A model generated the notes under the pieces. It saw only the letters and a list, made by a program, of their open reading frames with translations. It ran no database searches and had not been told where the DNA came from. Of a stretch of DNA of 64,000 bases, positions 36,623 to 46,987 are shown in pieces. A program made the translations under genes and the position numbers. Every line of letters starts with the position of its first letter. The first letter of the stretch is position 1. Source of the stretch: Humulus lupulus (Eukaryota; Streptophyta; Magnoliopsida; Rosales; Cannabaceae); assembly GCF_963169125.1 (NCBI RefSeq), contig NC_084801.1:115843061-115907060 (forward strand), written 5' to 3'.

Positions 36623-37075
36623 TCACGGAGCTTTGAGAGGTCCGGGAGCTTGTACAGCCCTCCGGGTATTCTGGTTTCTAGATTAGGCGAGGGGTCACCT
36701 CCTGTGTTCCTGGAAGGGTTCCTTTTTCCCGCCTGAGTGTTAGTATGAAAAAGAAAGGAAATTTCTTCTGTTTGAACTCAAGTACTCAAGTGTGGCAAGG
36801 GCCACGCGTCATGCCGGGAATGGCTCTGTGACCAAGACGTGTGCGTGAGGCGACTGGCTGAGTATGCGTGCGTCAGGCATCTGAGTAGTGATTTGACGGT
36901 ATTTAATGGTACACCGGGCCCGAGATGGTATAATGATGGGAAATAAATACTTTATTCCCATCCGAGGAGTCATAAATAGGACCGGCGCTTCATCTCCAGC
37001 CGTCGGATCTGATGCATGCGGTATGGGAAGATCAGGACCGTCCATTTGTAGAATTCGAAAGGACTTTGTTCCTGC
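36623..37075 (+). promoter_or_regulatory. Upstream region of the antisense gene of F
   Basis: About 450 bp of moderately GC-rich DNA lie between the polypurine tract and the TATA box of the antisense gene. No ORF is supported. It is the likely promoter region. Confidence 0.45.
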
Positions 37076-37083
37076 TATAAAAA
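37076..37083 (+). promoter_or_regulatory. TATA box of the antisense gene of F
   Basis: TATAAAAA is followed about 25-35 bp later by a CT-rich leader. A non-coding first exon runs to a splice donor CCA|GTAAGT at 37367. Element G has an equivalent TATA box and donor. Confidence 0.65.
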
Positions 37084-37365
37084 CGAGGGAACGGACCTTT
37101 CTTCCTCTTTACGCTCTCAAATTCTCAAGCTTTCAGATTTTCAGATTCCCAAATCTTCGAACTCTCAAGCTTTCAAGCTTCCTTTCCTGCGAATTCGCCA
37201 CTTCTTTTGGTAAGGAATCCTGAAACTTTTCTTTCGACTTGACCGTAGGTTTGTTCGCCGAAGCTCTAAGTCTGAATCGTTGCCTTGTCTTGGCAGCCTT
37301 TACTTCTCGTGTTCGTGCAGTGCAGTGACCCGGTTACTCCTTCAATCTTCAACTATCCGAACACC

Positions 37366-40300
37366 AGTAAGTATTTCTACTTTGCTCTTTCCTTCCAAAC
37401 CTTAGATTGTTGGTAGTTGTTAGGGTTGAGTTTTCTGCCGGTGTCGTCTATATGCATGCATGAATAGGGCTTTGATAGGCATGTGACTGATGTGAGTCAA
37501 TAAGTAATCTCTTTGCATGCTTTGACGATTTGCGTTTGGAAAGTCGTTCCTCGTCTTGCTTGTGCTGTTCTGGTTTGCTGTTTTAGGGCATAAGCATGAG
37601 CGCCTTTAGGGTGTCTTCCTCTGGAAAAACACTTCTCTTGGCGGGCTTAGGCTCGGAGTTTGAGTTTGGTTCCTTGCTGTCCTTCGGGTGGCATGGTGTC
37701 AACCCCTCGGCAAGCTCGGCGGGAGCCTCTCCAAGCAGTTTTCGGGGAGGGTCTACCCGACGCCTTTGATACCGTTAGGGTATGACAAGGGTGCTGACTG
37801 CTTAGAGTGTTTTCTTCTTTGTTTCTTTTGTGCAGTGACGAACACCTCAAAGGATCAAATCATCGCTGCGGTAGAGGCTGAATCTGCCCAGGAGCAAGGT
37901 TCCCCTGTCGCTGGCGCAAAGGGGAAAGGAAAAACTAAAGTGGTCGCGGCTAGCCCCCCGACTATCAACAATTCAATCTGGGAGATGGACCAGAAGCCGA
38001 ACCTGTTCAGGAACTATGGCATCCTGGAGCTGTACTCCTCAGAGGCTTGAAGAACATCCCAGGCCTGATGTGGCACCGTCTGTCGGTGCTGGGTGAGTCT
38101 GCTAGTCAGAGTCACAAGGGTTTTGGTGCCTGGAGCTGGGCACACATAGTGTGTGGGGCGCATTTCCCCTAAGAAGTTATTTTGCCAATTTCTGTGTAAA
38201 GGCGGGGATTGCCCCCATCCAGTTGATTCCCCCCAGCTACAAGCTCCTAGCGGGGTGGTACATCTTTTGCAAGTCCCGGGACCTGGAGGCTCCTACTCCG
38301 GAGGAGGTGCTATACTTCTATGGGCTGAAGTCTCAACCCATGAGAGGTCATCCAGACAAGGTGGGGTTTTATAGGCTGGAGAGATATCCGGACGTGATGT
38401 GCCCCACATGTCATACCGCGAGGGTTCCAGATCTCCGGGAGTACTGGTTCCTGACGACTGGCTTCCCATTGAAGAGGGTGCCAGCTCTATCTTTGGACTT
38501 CAAAGTTCCTGGTAAGTGCCCCTTCCTCTCTTCTTTAACTTTGTTTCTTTAAGTTTGGTCTGCCTTCCGAGAGGATCTCTAACACTCGTGTTTGGATTTT
38601 GCAGAAGCTGTCCCGCGAACACCTCGCTGTGCGGAGATGATAAGGAGGTCAAACTTCTACGAGGGGCTCTCGGAGGAAGAGCTGAAGGTGGAAGGACTTG
38701 TGACCACCGAATCTTTGAGGGAGTATGGGCTACTTGCCTCTTTCCAAAATATTGAGCCAGTGAGTGGCAGGGGGCAAAGTCAGGTGTCAGCTGACGTCCG
38801 GGAGCAGATTGCCCTGGAGCTGTCCAAGGTGATCTGCCAAGCGGCCCGGGACGAGAATAATTTATCTCCTAGTTGGGCGGAGAGGTTCCCCGCCCCCCAG
38901 CCGGAGGAAGAAGAGATCGAGGCTCGCCACGCCGCTGCTTACCCCAATGAAGGGACTCCGGGAGCTGGTACCTCCGGAAGAGGTAAGACTAGTTTTCGAT
39001 TGATCCACACCCCCAGCCTATCTGAGGTTTCCCGGACTTCTCAGGCGGGGTTCGATCCCCGCTTCCTTAGGCTAGATCCGCGTAGGATACCCTTTGACAG
39101 ATATTGCGATAGGGTAGATGAGCTCCTCGGGTGTTTGAGTGACGATAGTTCGCCAGAAGGTGTCACCATGGTTGACCCTTCTTCCCTCAGCATGTTATTC
39201 CCGGACTTCGAGGAGCACGGGAGCTTCCTGGAGCAGGAAGCGATGTTTTGTTTTGCTCGGGGAAGGCCATCCACGTTTCTCGTGCATGGTCGTCCCTTTC
39301 AAACTTTTCTCTTGCTTGTTTCTTGTTCCCCTCTGGTGGACTTGTTTGCGCTTTTATGTTGTTGCATGTGTTTGTTTTCTGCTTATCTTTCTTCACATCG
39401 CTTGCTGGTTGGTTAACTTTGCTTCGTGCATTGCTTGCAGAACATCCCGAAGCAAAGATGTTGGGGAGAGTCACCTCACTTATCAAGAAGGCCGCCACCA
39501 GCCAAGACCCGTCCAAGGGGAAAGGACGAAAAGCCAGAGTTGGTAGGGGAGGTAAAGCTGCCACATCCAAGAAGACAGGTGGCGAGGCGCAAGTGTCTCT
39601 GGCGGTGGAGAGGTCTCCTGCCAAGGGGCCTTCCGAGACCATGGCGGCCTCGAGTAATAGCAGCGACGGGGAAGGGCTTGTGTTCCCCGCGAAGATGACC
39701 GGGACGAGCAAGCGCCCCGGAGGAGAGGCTGAGGGCGACAAGAAGAAATGCCTCAGACATTCTTCTCCCGGAGGTGATGGAGACCTCCGGGCTGCGCGCA
39801 GTCCTCGCCAGACTACTGTCACCCAGCAGCAACCACAACAACAACAACAACAGCAACAACAAAGGCAACCACCACCGTCGCAGCACCAGCAAAAACAACA
39901 GCAAAATCAGCAGCAACAACAAAGGCAATTACCTCCGCCACCGCAGCAGCAAAAGCAACAGCAACAACAATAGCAACAACAAAGGCAATCACCTCCGCCA
40001 CCGCAGCAGCAAAAACAAAAGCAACACCAGCAGCAACAACAAACTGGGGCAGTAGTGTCTTCCCTACCGTCCCTGATGACCTTTTACCTCCTCCTCCAGT
40101 CCAAAGGGAGTCCACCCTTCCGGGGTCTCCTTCTTCTCCTTCTCTTCCACTTTCTCAACAAACAAGCCTTCCTCAGCCTGGCCTGAAGTTCCAATTTCCT
40201 CAGAAACCAACCCGTTTCTCCGCTGCCCTCCTAGAGGGTGTAAGACGGGCTGATAATTTTTTGAAGAGGCGGTTGGAGGCCGAGAAGGCTGTTACTCAGG

Positions 40301-41686
40301 GAAGGGCAGACAACCTGTCTGCCGTGAAGAGAGCTGAGCTGGCAGAAGGGGTGAGATCCCTTCACCCGACTGGAGCGGTTCTAGATGGCCCAGCCTTGGA
40401 GAAGAGGCTGGTGCCTAGACTCGGGCGTGCTTTGGCGCCGTTCAGGGCGGAGATGATGGAAGACATGGCCTTGAGCTTGTGCGAGCGCAATTCTGAGAAA
40501 TGGGCCATCAGTAGCAGTAAGGACCCGCTGTTGCTGACACATGCCGTAAAGCAGCAACTTACTGGGGTGAGCTATCAGTTACTGTGTTCTGGGGTCGTTG
40601 GTCTTAGTACATTTGGTTCTGCTTAACTTATTCTGCTGTTTTTCCTTGCAGGCCTCTCTTATCGCGGAACGCTCGTTCCGGGAGGTGGGTGCAGTTCTGG
40701 TTCAGCTGGAGGAGAGCCAGGCGGGTCGCCAGGCCTTGGAGGCGGAGAAGCAGAAACTGACTCAACAGGTCGAGGGCATGAAGGGGGAGGCTATGGAGAA
40801 GATTAGCCAAGCCCGGCGCACGGCTGAGGAAGAGGCGGATAAGAAATATCGTGCCAAATATCGAGAGTACCGGGCCAGCGCAGAGAATGAGTTCAAGCAG
40901 CGGTCGGATGACTTGAAGGCCGAAAACTCCAAGCTCCGGGAAGAGCTATCCCAAGCCAGGGAGGAGAAAGATACCTTGGAAGCCCGCTTGCAATCGAAAA
41001 ATGATCTCCTCCTTAAGCGGCAAGAGGAATATGCCACTCTTCAGAATAGGCTTCACAAGGAGGAGCAGGATCATAAGAGGAGCAAGGATCTCGCGTCTAT
41101 GCAGGAGTTGGGGCTTGCTGAGAAGGATAAACAGATTGGAGCCTTGCAATTCACCGTCAGGGGACATGTAACCGAGAAGCAATCCTTGCTGGGTCACAAT
41201 AAGGTGCAGCGCAAGGAGATTGATTCCCTTAAGGGAGAGCGGGATGCATCCAAGACCGAGCTGGAAAAACTGAGGGCTCAATTGGCTGTCGCGGAGGCAA
41301 AGCTGGCGACCTCTGAGGCGGAGCGCTTGAAGGAGAAGGAAGATGCCGAGGGGGTGCTGAATAGAACGATTAATTTATCCCACGTGGTCCTCATGCACCA
41401 ACTTTGGAAAATAAACCCGGAGGTAATAGGCTACCTGGGAGAGGACGCCGCCGCCATGAGGGAAAAGATACAGGTGTGGGATCAAAGCCCAGAGGCGTAC
41501 GCCCAGACTTATGACATTGACGAGCCTGCTGGAGCCCCTGAGGCAGAAGATCCCACAGAGGCAGGGACCTCTGGACCTGCCAGTGATGAAGTTCCACCTT
41601 CCAATGAGCCGACTCCGCCAGCCCCGGTTGAAATCGCTGATCTCGAGGCCCCGGACGTGGATGCCGCTGCCACCCCCAGCGCTTGA
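37366..41686 (+). pseudogene. Antisense gene of F: Transposase_28-like domain, poly-Gln linker, coiled coil; broken
   Basis: This gene is opposite to gag-pol. Exon 1 ends ...CCA at 37366 and exon 2 starts TG at 37836, so splicing would create the ATG (MTNTSKDQII). Exon 2 (to 38511) has NLFRNYGIL and FCVKAGIAPIQLIPPSYKLL, the signature of Pfam Transposase_28 ('putative gypsy type transposon'). A stop at 38048 and a second shift near 38150 break it. Exon 3 starts at 38605. Exon 4 starts at 39441 and carries Lys/Ser-rich sequence, then a Gln-rich tract (39823-40046) with TAG at 39971 and a frameshift behind it. Exon 5 (40652-41686) encodes a 250-residue coiled coil and an acidic Pro-rich tail. 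Function is unknown; the family is known from Tat-type elements. Exon borders are partly inferred. Confidence 0.78.
39823..40046 (+). repeat. CAA/CAG-rich poly-glutamine tract
   Basis: Runs of CAA and CAG with interspersed Pro and Arg codons form three diverged units of roughly 60 bp, each ending in aggcaa(c/t)(c/a)acc. One CAG has become TAG at 39971-39973. Confidence 0.9.
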
Positions 41687-42148
41687 AGGGGTCTTATCTT
41701 TTGTAAAAAATATTCTTTACTGATTATTATTTTTCATTTGTATTTTTCTTTGGGGCGAAGCTCCCTGTACTCTTTTCTCATTGCAGACATATTTGCCATA
41801 ATTATAGCATTTTTCTTTCCTTTTCTGCCGAGTTCTTTGTTTAACTTTGCGTTTAGGGTATGCTTTTATACGGTAGAAACTGCTGTAGGGGCGCATGAGG
41901 TTTTGGTTCCAACGGCCAGAACCTATGCATTTCCAACTTGAAGCTTCAAAAGCTTATGTCTTTTCCCACGTAGTTCCTAGGTTACGAAGGTTTCTTGGTT
42001 CCAACGGCCAGACTCCTTTCACCGTATTTCAGCTTTCCTAAGGCAAATAGCCAATCCCGGGACTTGTAGTTATACTGTTTGCTGGGATTGCTAAGGTGAG
42101 CCGTTCCATGGTGCCGGAACGGGAGTTCTTTTGGTGAGCGTCGTTAGA
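41687..42148. other. 3' flank of the antisense gene
   Basis: T-rich non-coding DNA after the antisense stop, probably its 3'-UTR and polyA region. ggttccaacggccaga is repeated at 41904 and 41998. Confidence 0.5.
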
Positions 42149-42159
42149 CTTAGGGTTAG

Positions 42160-42540
42160 ATCTTTGCGAGGCAAAACTAACTGTCGTTGCGAACCTCATG
42201 GTGGCTGACTTCAGGGACCTGACATGAAGCCCTGCGAGGCAAGGCTCGTTGCGGTCGGGGAAATTGCCACGCCCACCATGTGCGATCCCGGAGCAGGGGC
42301 TTTGCAAAGCAAGGCTTGCTGTAATTGGGAGATCGATCATATCTGCTCCTGGAGCTGAAGCTTGCGAAGCGAAGCTTGCAGTGGTCGAGGAGCTCACCAT
42401 GCATTATTTTGTGAGATCCGGAGCTGAAGCCTGCGAAGCAAAGCTTACAACGGTCGCGGATCTTGCCATCTTTCGCCTTGCGGGACCCGGAGCTGGAGCT
42501 TGCGAAGCAAAGCTTTACAGCGGTCGCGGAGTATTCTGCG
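42160..42540. repeat. Degenerate tandem repeat of 60-71 bp, six units
   Basis: The core tgcgaagcaaagctt or a variant occurs near 42166, 42233, 42302, 42362, 42431 and 42502, each followed by a g(t/c)ggtcg(c/a)gg-like block. A related copy lies inside gag at about 47760-47790, where the minus strand encodes FASQAPA. Confidence 0.85.
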
Positions 42541-42837
42541 AAGGACTTGTCAGGGAGTTGGGGGTGTTTCGGCGTAGCTCTCTGAATGTGCCTCAACCCC
42601 CAGTCATGTTCATCGCTGGGCTACACAGGAGATAATTTTCATGATGCATAATGGCAGACATTTGCATGGCAATTTTCACATAACCACATAAGGCACATAT
42701 GGCACGTAATGCATTTATGTTCATGGCAACAAATCAACTTAAGCTTAACAATTTAAAATTTTCAAACACAATGCTAACACATAAGTGGTGTTCTCTGTAT
42801 GTTTTGTTCAAGGGGCGTATGGCTATACCTTAGCCAT

Positions 42838-42855
42838 GTATACCCCCCCAAGTGA
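42838..42855 (-). other. Internal polypurine-tract-like site of F
   Basis: The minus strand has CACTTGGGGGGGTATACA about 215 bp after the pol stop. It resembles the terminal tract CTTGGGGGGTAAA and may serve as an extra plus-strand priming site. Confidence 0.5.
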
Positions 42856-43069
42856 GCGTTGGGTCCGGACGTCTCCGGACCGCGTGGTCACTTGTTAAAA
42901 CGCAACTTGGAACAAAGGGATAAAAAATGCAGTAAAAGCGGAGTGAATTTCTCCGTGTTTTATTAAATTAGCATGTTAGGCATGCGTTTTACAGCTGGGA
43001 GGATTATCTCCATATTTTACATTTTGGCTACGTCTACCAAGGACTTCCGACTAGATAGTCCGGGGCCTA

Positions 43070-46000
43070 CTAATAGTAATGGCGGAGGTGCTCCGCGTTC
43101 CAGGCGCGAGAGACTTTAGATCCGTCGAGTCTCTTTAAATGATATGTCCCATGGCCCACTTTTTCTTGGACTTCATAGGGGCCTTCCCAGTTGGGTCCGA
43201 GGACTCCCACTCCCGGATCCTGCGTAGCAGGAAATACTCTCCGTAGGACAAGGTCCCCAACTTCGAATGTACGGCTCTTGACTCTTGTGTTGAAGTGTCG
43301 GGCTATCTTGCCTTGGTACATTTTTAGTTGGACCTGCGACTGCTCCCGGAGCTCTTCGATCATGTCCAGGGACTCCTGGAGAAGGGCGTGGTTCCAGGTA
43401 GGGTCGTAGGTGTCCTGCCTGTGAGAGGGGATCATAGTTTCTACTGGGATGACGGCCTCGCAACCGAAGGTCATGGAATAAGGTGTGTGCCCCGTCGAAG
43501 TTCTCTCTGTTGTGCGATAGGCCCAAAGTACTCGCAGAAGCTCTTCCGGCCAGTGAGCCTTGCATGCTTGGAGTTTTTTCTTCAACGTGGTCTTTAAGAT
43601 TTTGTTCACTGCTTCCACTTGCCCATTGGCTTGAGGTCTGGCGACTGCGGAAAAGCTTTTGATGATTCCATGCGAAGCACAGAAGTCCGTGAAATGCTTA
43701 CTGTCAAATTTCTTTCCGTTGTCGGACACAATTTTTCGCGGAAGCCCGAAACGACACACTATATTCTTGATGACAAAGTCCAGTGCTTTCTTAGAGGTGA
43801 CCATGTTCATAGGTTCAGCTTCAACCCATTTGGTGAAGTAGTCTACTGCGACTATGGCATACTTCACTTCACCCTTCCCAGTTGGGAGGGAACCTACTAG
43901 GTCAATGCCCCAAACGGCGAACGGCCAGGGGCTGGTCATTAAGGTAATTTCTGTAGGCGGCGCACGCGGAACCTTGGCGTACCTCTGGCACTGCTCACAT
44001 TTTCTGACATAATCCACACAATCCTTCTTCATGGTGGGCCAGAAGTATCCTTGACGAAGGATCTTTTTGGAGAGGCTCAGACCGGAGGTATGGTCGCCAC
44101 AGAAGCCTCCGTGAATCTCATGGACGATGGTGCTGATTTCGGTTCCGGCAACACACCTAAGGAAGGGTATGGACAACCCCCTGCGGTAAAGCTTTCCATC
44201 CATAACCACGTATCGGGGAGCTTGATATTGGAGCTTTCTTGCGTCAGCTTTATCAGTGGGGAGCTCTCCGGTGGTGAGATATCTGAGGATGGGCCCTATC
44301 CAAGAATGGGAATGGTCGATGATGGAATTTACCCTCCGTGTCTCGGTACTAGGCGCTTCTAAGTGCCTGATGGGCACTAGGCCATATTGTTCAATTTCCG
44401 GGTCTGTTGCAAGCTTGGCCAGTGTGTCCGCGAGTGAATTCTGGTCCCGGGGGACCTGGCAGATTTGGTGGCCTTTGAAATGCTGCAGGAGGCCGCGGGA
44501 GAGAGACACGTAGGCAGCCATTTTTTCGCCTTTTGTCTGGTATTCTCCGGATATTTGGTTTACCACAAGTTGGGAGTCGCTGTATACTTCGATTTTTTGG
44601 GCTCCGACTTCCCTGGCCAGTTGTAATCCAGCTAGCATGGCTTCGTGTTCTGCCTCGTTGTTGGATGCTGGGAACGCGAAACGGATGGCGCTCTGGAGCT
44701 GATGTCCTTGGGGAGAAATTAGGATAACCCCTGCTCCAGCTCCTTTTTCATTTGAGGCTCCGTCTACATAGACCTTCCATGTGGGAAGTTCCGGGACAGG
44801 ATCTTCCGGGAGGTCATTCATTCCTGAGCATTCCACAATAAAGTCCGCGAGAGCTTGACCTTTTATGGAAACACGTGGCTGGTAGTGGATGTCAAACTGG
44901 CTCAGTTCCATGGCCCATTTAAGTAATCTGCCAGAAGACTCGGGCTTCTGCAGGACTTGCCGGAGAGGGTGGTTGGTGAGTACTCTGATGGTGTGCGCCT
45001 GGAAATAGGGCCTTAGCTTTCGCGAAGCAATTAGCAAGCAGAGGGAGAGTTTCTCGATCATTGAATATCTGGACTCGGCGTCCAGTAATCTCTTGCTCAC
45101 GTAATACACAGGGAGCTGGAGACGGCCGTCTTCCCGGACGAGAGCGGCACTTACGGCATGCTTGGTTACAGCTAAGTACAAGAACAATGCCTCTCCTTCG
45201 ACAAGTTTGGATAGTATGGGAGCTTGAGTTAGATGTTCCTTGAGGTGTTGGAAGGCTGCTTCGCATTCGGGGTTCCACTCGAACCTCATGTTTCCTCGCA
45301 AAACATTGAAGAAGGGGACACATTTGTCAGTGGCCTTAGATACGAAGCGGCTGAGAGCAGCTATCCTTCCCGTAACGCTTTGGACATCCTTATGCTTTTG
45401 GGGAGAAGGCATATCTATGAACGCCTGAATTTTCTCAGGGTTGGCCTCCACTCCGCGGGAGCTGACAATGAAACCGAGGAACCTCCCCGACGAGACCCCG
45501 AAAGTACATTTCTTCGGATTCAGTTTCATTCCATACTTTCGGATCACGGCGAAAGCTTCCTCAAGGTCGTCGCTGTGGTCCCCAGAGGTCTTGGATTTTA
45601 CCAACATGTCGTCTACATACACCTCCATATTCCTCCCCAGCTGGTCCTTGAACATCCTGTTTACTAGGCGCTGGTATGTCGCCCCAGCATTCTTCAAACT
45701 GAAAGGCATGACCACGTAACAGTAGACACCCTTGTCCGTGAGGAAGCTGGTGTGTTCCCGGTCCGCGACATGCATCTTGATCTAGTTGTACCCGGAGTAT
45801 GCATCCATGAAGGATAAGAGTTCATACCCGGAAGTAGCGTCTACCATTTGATCGATTCGCGGAAGAGGGAAACAGTCTTTTGGGCAGGCTTTGTTTAGGT
45901 CCGTGAAGTCAATACACATTCTCCAGGACCCATTGGGTTTCGGGACCAGAACCGGGTTGGCCAACCACACGGGATAGTGTGACTCCTGGAGAAAGCCTAT

Positions 46001-46978
46001 GGACATCAGCTTGTCCACTTCAGCTTTGACTGCTTCGACCCTCACTGGATCTAACGGCCTCCTCTTTTGGCGAACGGGAGTTGCAGATGGGTCGATGTTG
46101 AGTGCGTGGCACGCAACATTAGGATTAATCCCCATCATATCAGCGTGGCACCATGCCAGGATATCCTGATTTTTCTTCACAGTGGCCACGATCTTTTCTC
46201 GAATGGCCGATGGAAGGTTTTTCCCCACCTGAATGACTTTGGTGGGATCTCCCGGGTTGAGGATCACCTCCTCGACTTCCTCCATTGGCTCTATCGCCCT
46301 CTCGACCCCCAATCTAGGGTCGAGTTCGTCAACATATGCCCCTTGGGCACCCCCATTTTCTGGCAGATTCTCCGCCAAAGGAGCGGCAACAGTCGCCTCC
46401 TGGACCGTGTAGATGGATCGGACAGAGACGTTATAACAGCTTCGTGGACTTCGTTGGTCCCCTCTGAGGGTGCCGATACGCCCGTTGTCACATGGAAACT
46501 TCAAACATAAGTGGCGTATCGAGGTTACTGCCCCAAAATCGATTAGGACCGGTCGGCCTAGGATGGCATTATACGCCGTGGGACAGTCGACCACCACGAA
46601 TGTGCAGTGCCTGAAGGCACAAGCGTCGTTGTCTCCTCTGAGGGTGACTAGAAGTTGAATTTTGCCTAAGGGCATGAGTGCATCCCCATTGAACCCCTGA
46701 AGCTGGATGGGGCATGGGGTCAGATCAGTCTCGGTTAATCCGATCGCGTGGAAGGCAGCTTTGAAGAGGATGTTTACGGAGCTTCCATTATCGACGAGGA
46801 TCCGTGACACCTTCTTATTGGCAATCTGGGCTTCCACGACGAGGGGATCGTTGTGGGGGAAGTGCACATGTCGGGCGTCATCTTCCGTGAAGGTGATGGG
46901 AAGATCCATCATTCGGGGACGCTGAGCAGGTGACTGAACCAAGGCGCACATCTCCCCGGTGTGTTCTAACTCCCTCAA
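43070..46978 (-). pseudogene. pol of F: protease, RT, RNase H, archaeal-type RNase H, integrase; one nonsense codon
   Basis: The frame is open from 46978 to a TAG at 45782-45784, then open for 901 codons to 43070. Protease has ILVDNGSSVNILF, the Tat variant of the DTG motif. RT contains NGSWRMCIDFTDLNKACPKD upstream of the stop and YVDDMLVKS downstream (residues 53-61 of the second part). The stop replaces an expected Gln in the conserved GYNQIKM stretch. The first RNase H ends with LSQFDIHYQPR. The second, archaeal-type RNase H (WKVYVDGASNEKGAGAG, NNEAEHEAM, VYSDSQLVV) is diagnostic of the Tat lineage. Integrase has the HHCC region (CEQCQRY) and DDE residues in GIDLVG, VSDNGKKF and ANGQVEAVNK. 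Apart from the stop, catalytic residues look intact. Confidence 0.9.
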
Positions 46979-46987
46979 GTACCTTTT

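Noticed and set aside
36132..36626. ORFs in the F LTR, repeated at 49796-50243
   Set aside because: Identical frames occur in both LTRs and have no motif; they are LTR sequence.
37597..37770. Upstream 58-residue ORF in the antisense-gene leader intron
   Set aside because: It lies within the predicted intron, has no counterpart in G and no motif.
39187..40115. Minus-strand Leu/Ala/Val-rich ORFs resembling membrane proteins
   Set aside because: They are the complement of the CAA/CAG tract and neighbouring exon 4 of the antisense gene.
40598..41686. Host SMC- or myosin-like coiled-coil gene
   Set aside because: It is the last exon of the antisense gene inside element F and lies between integrase and the 3' LTR.
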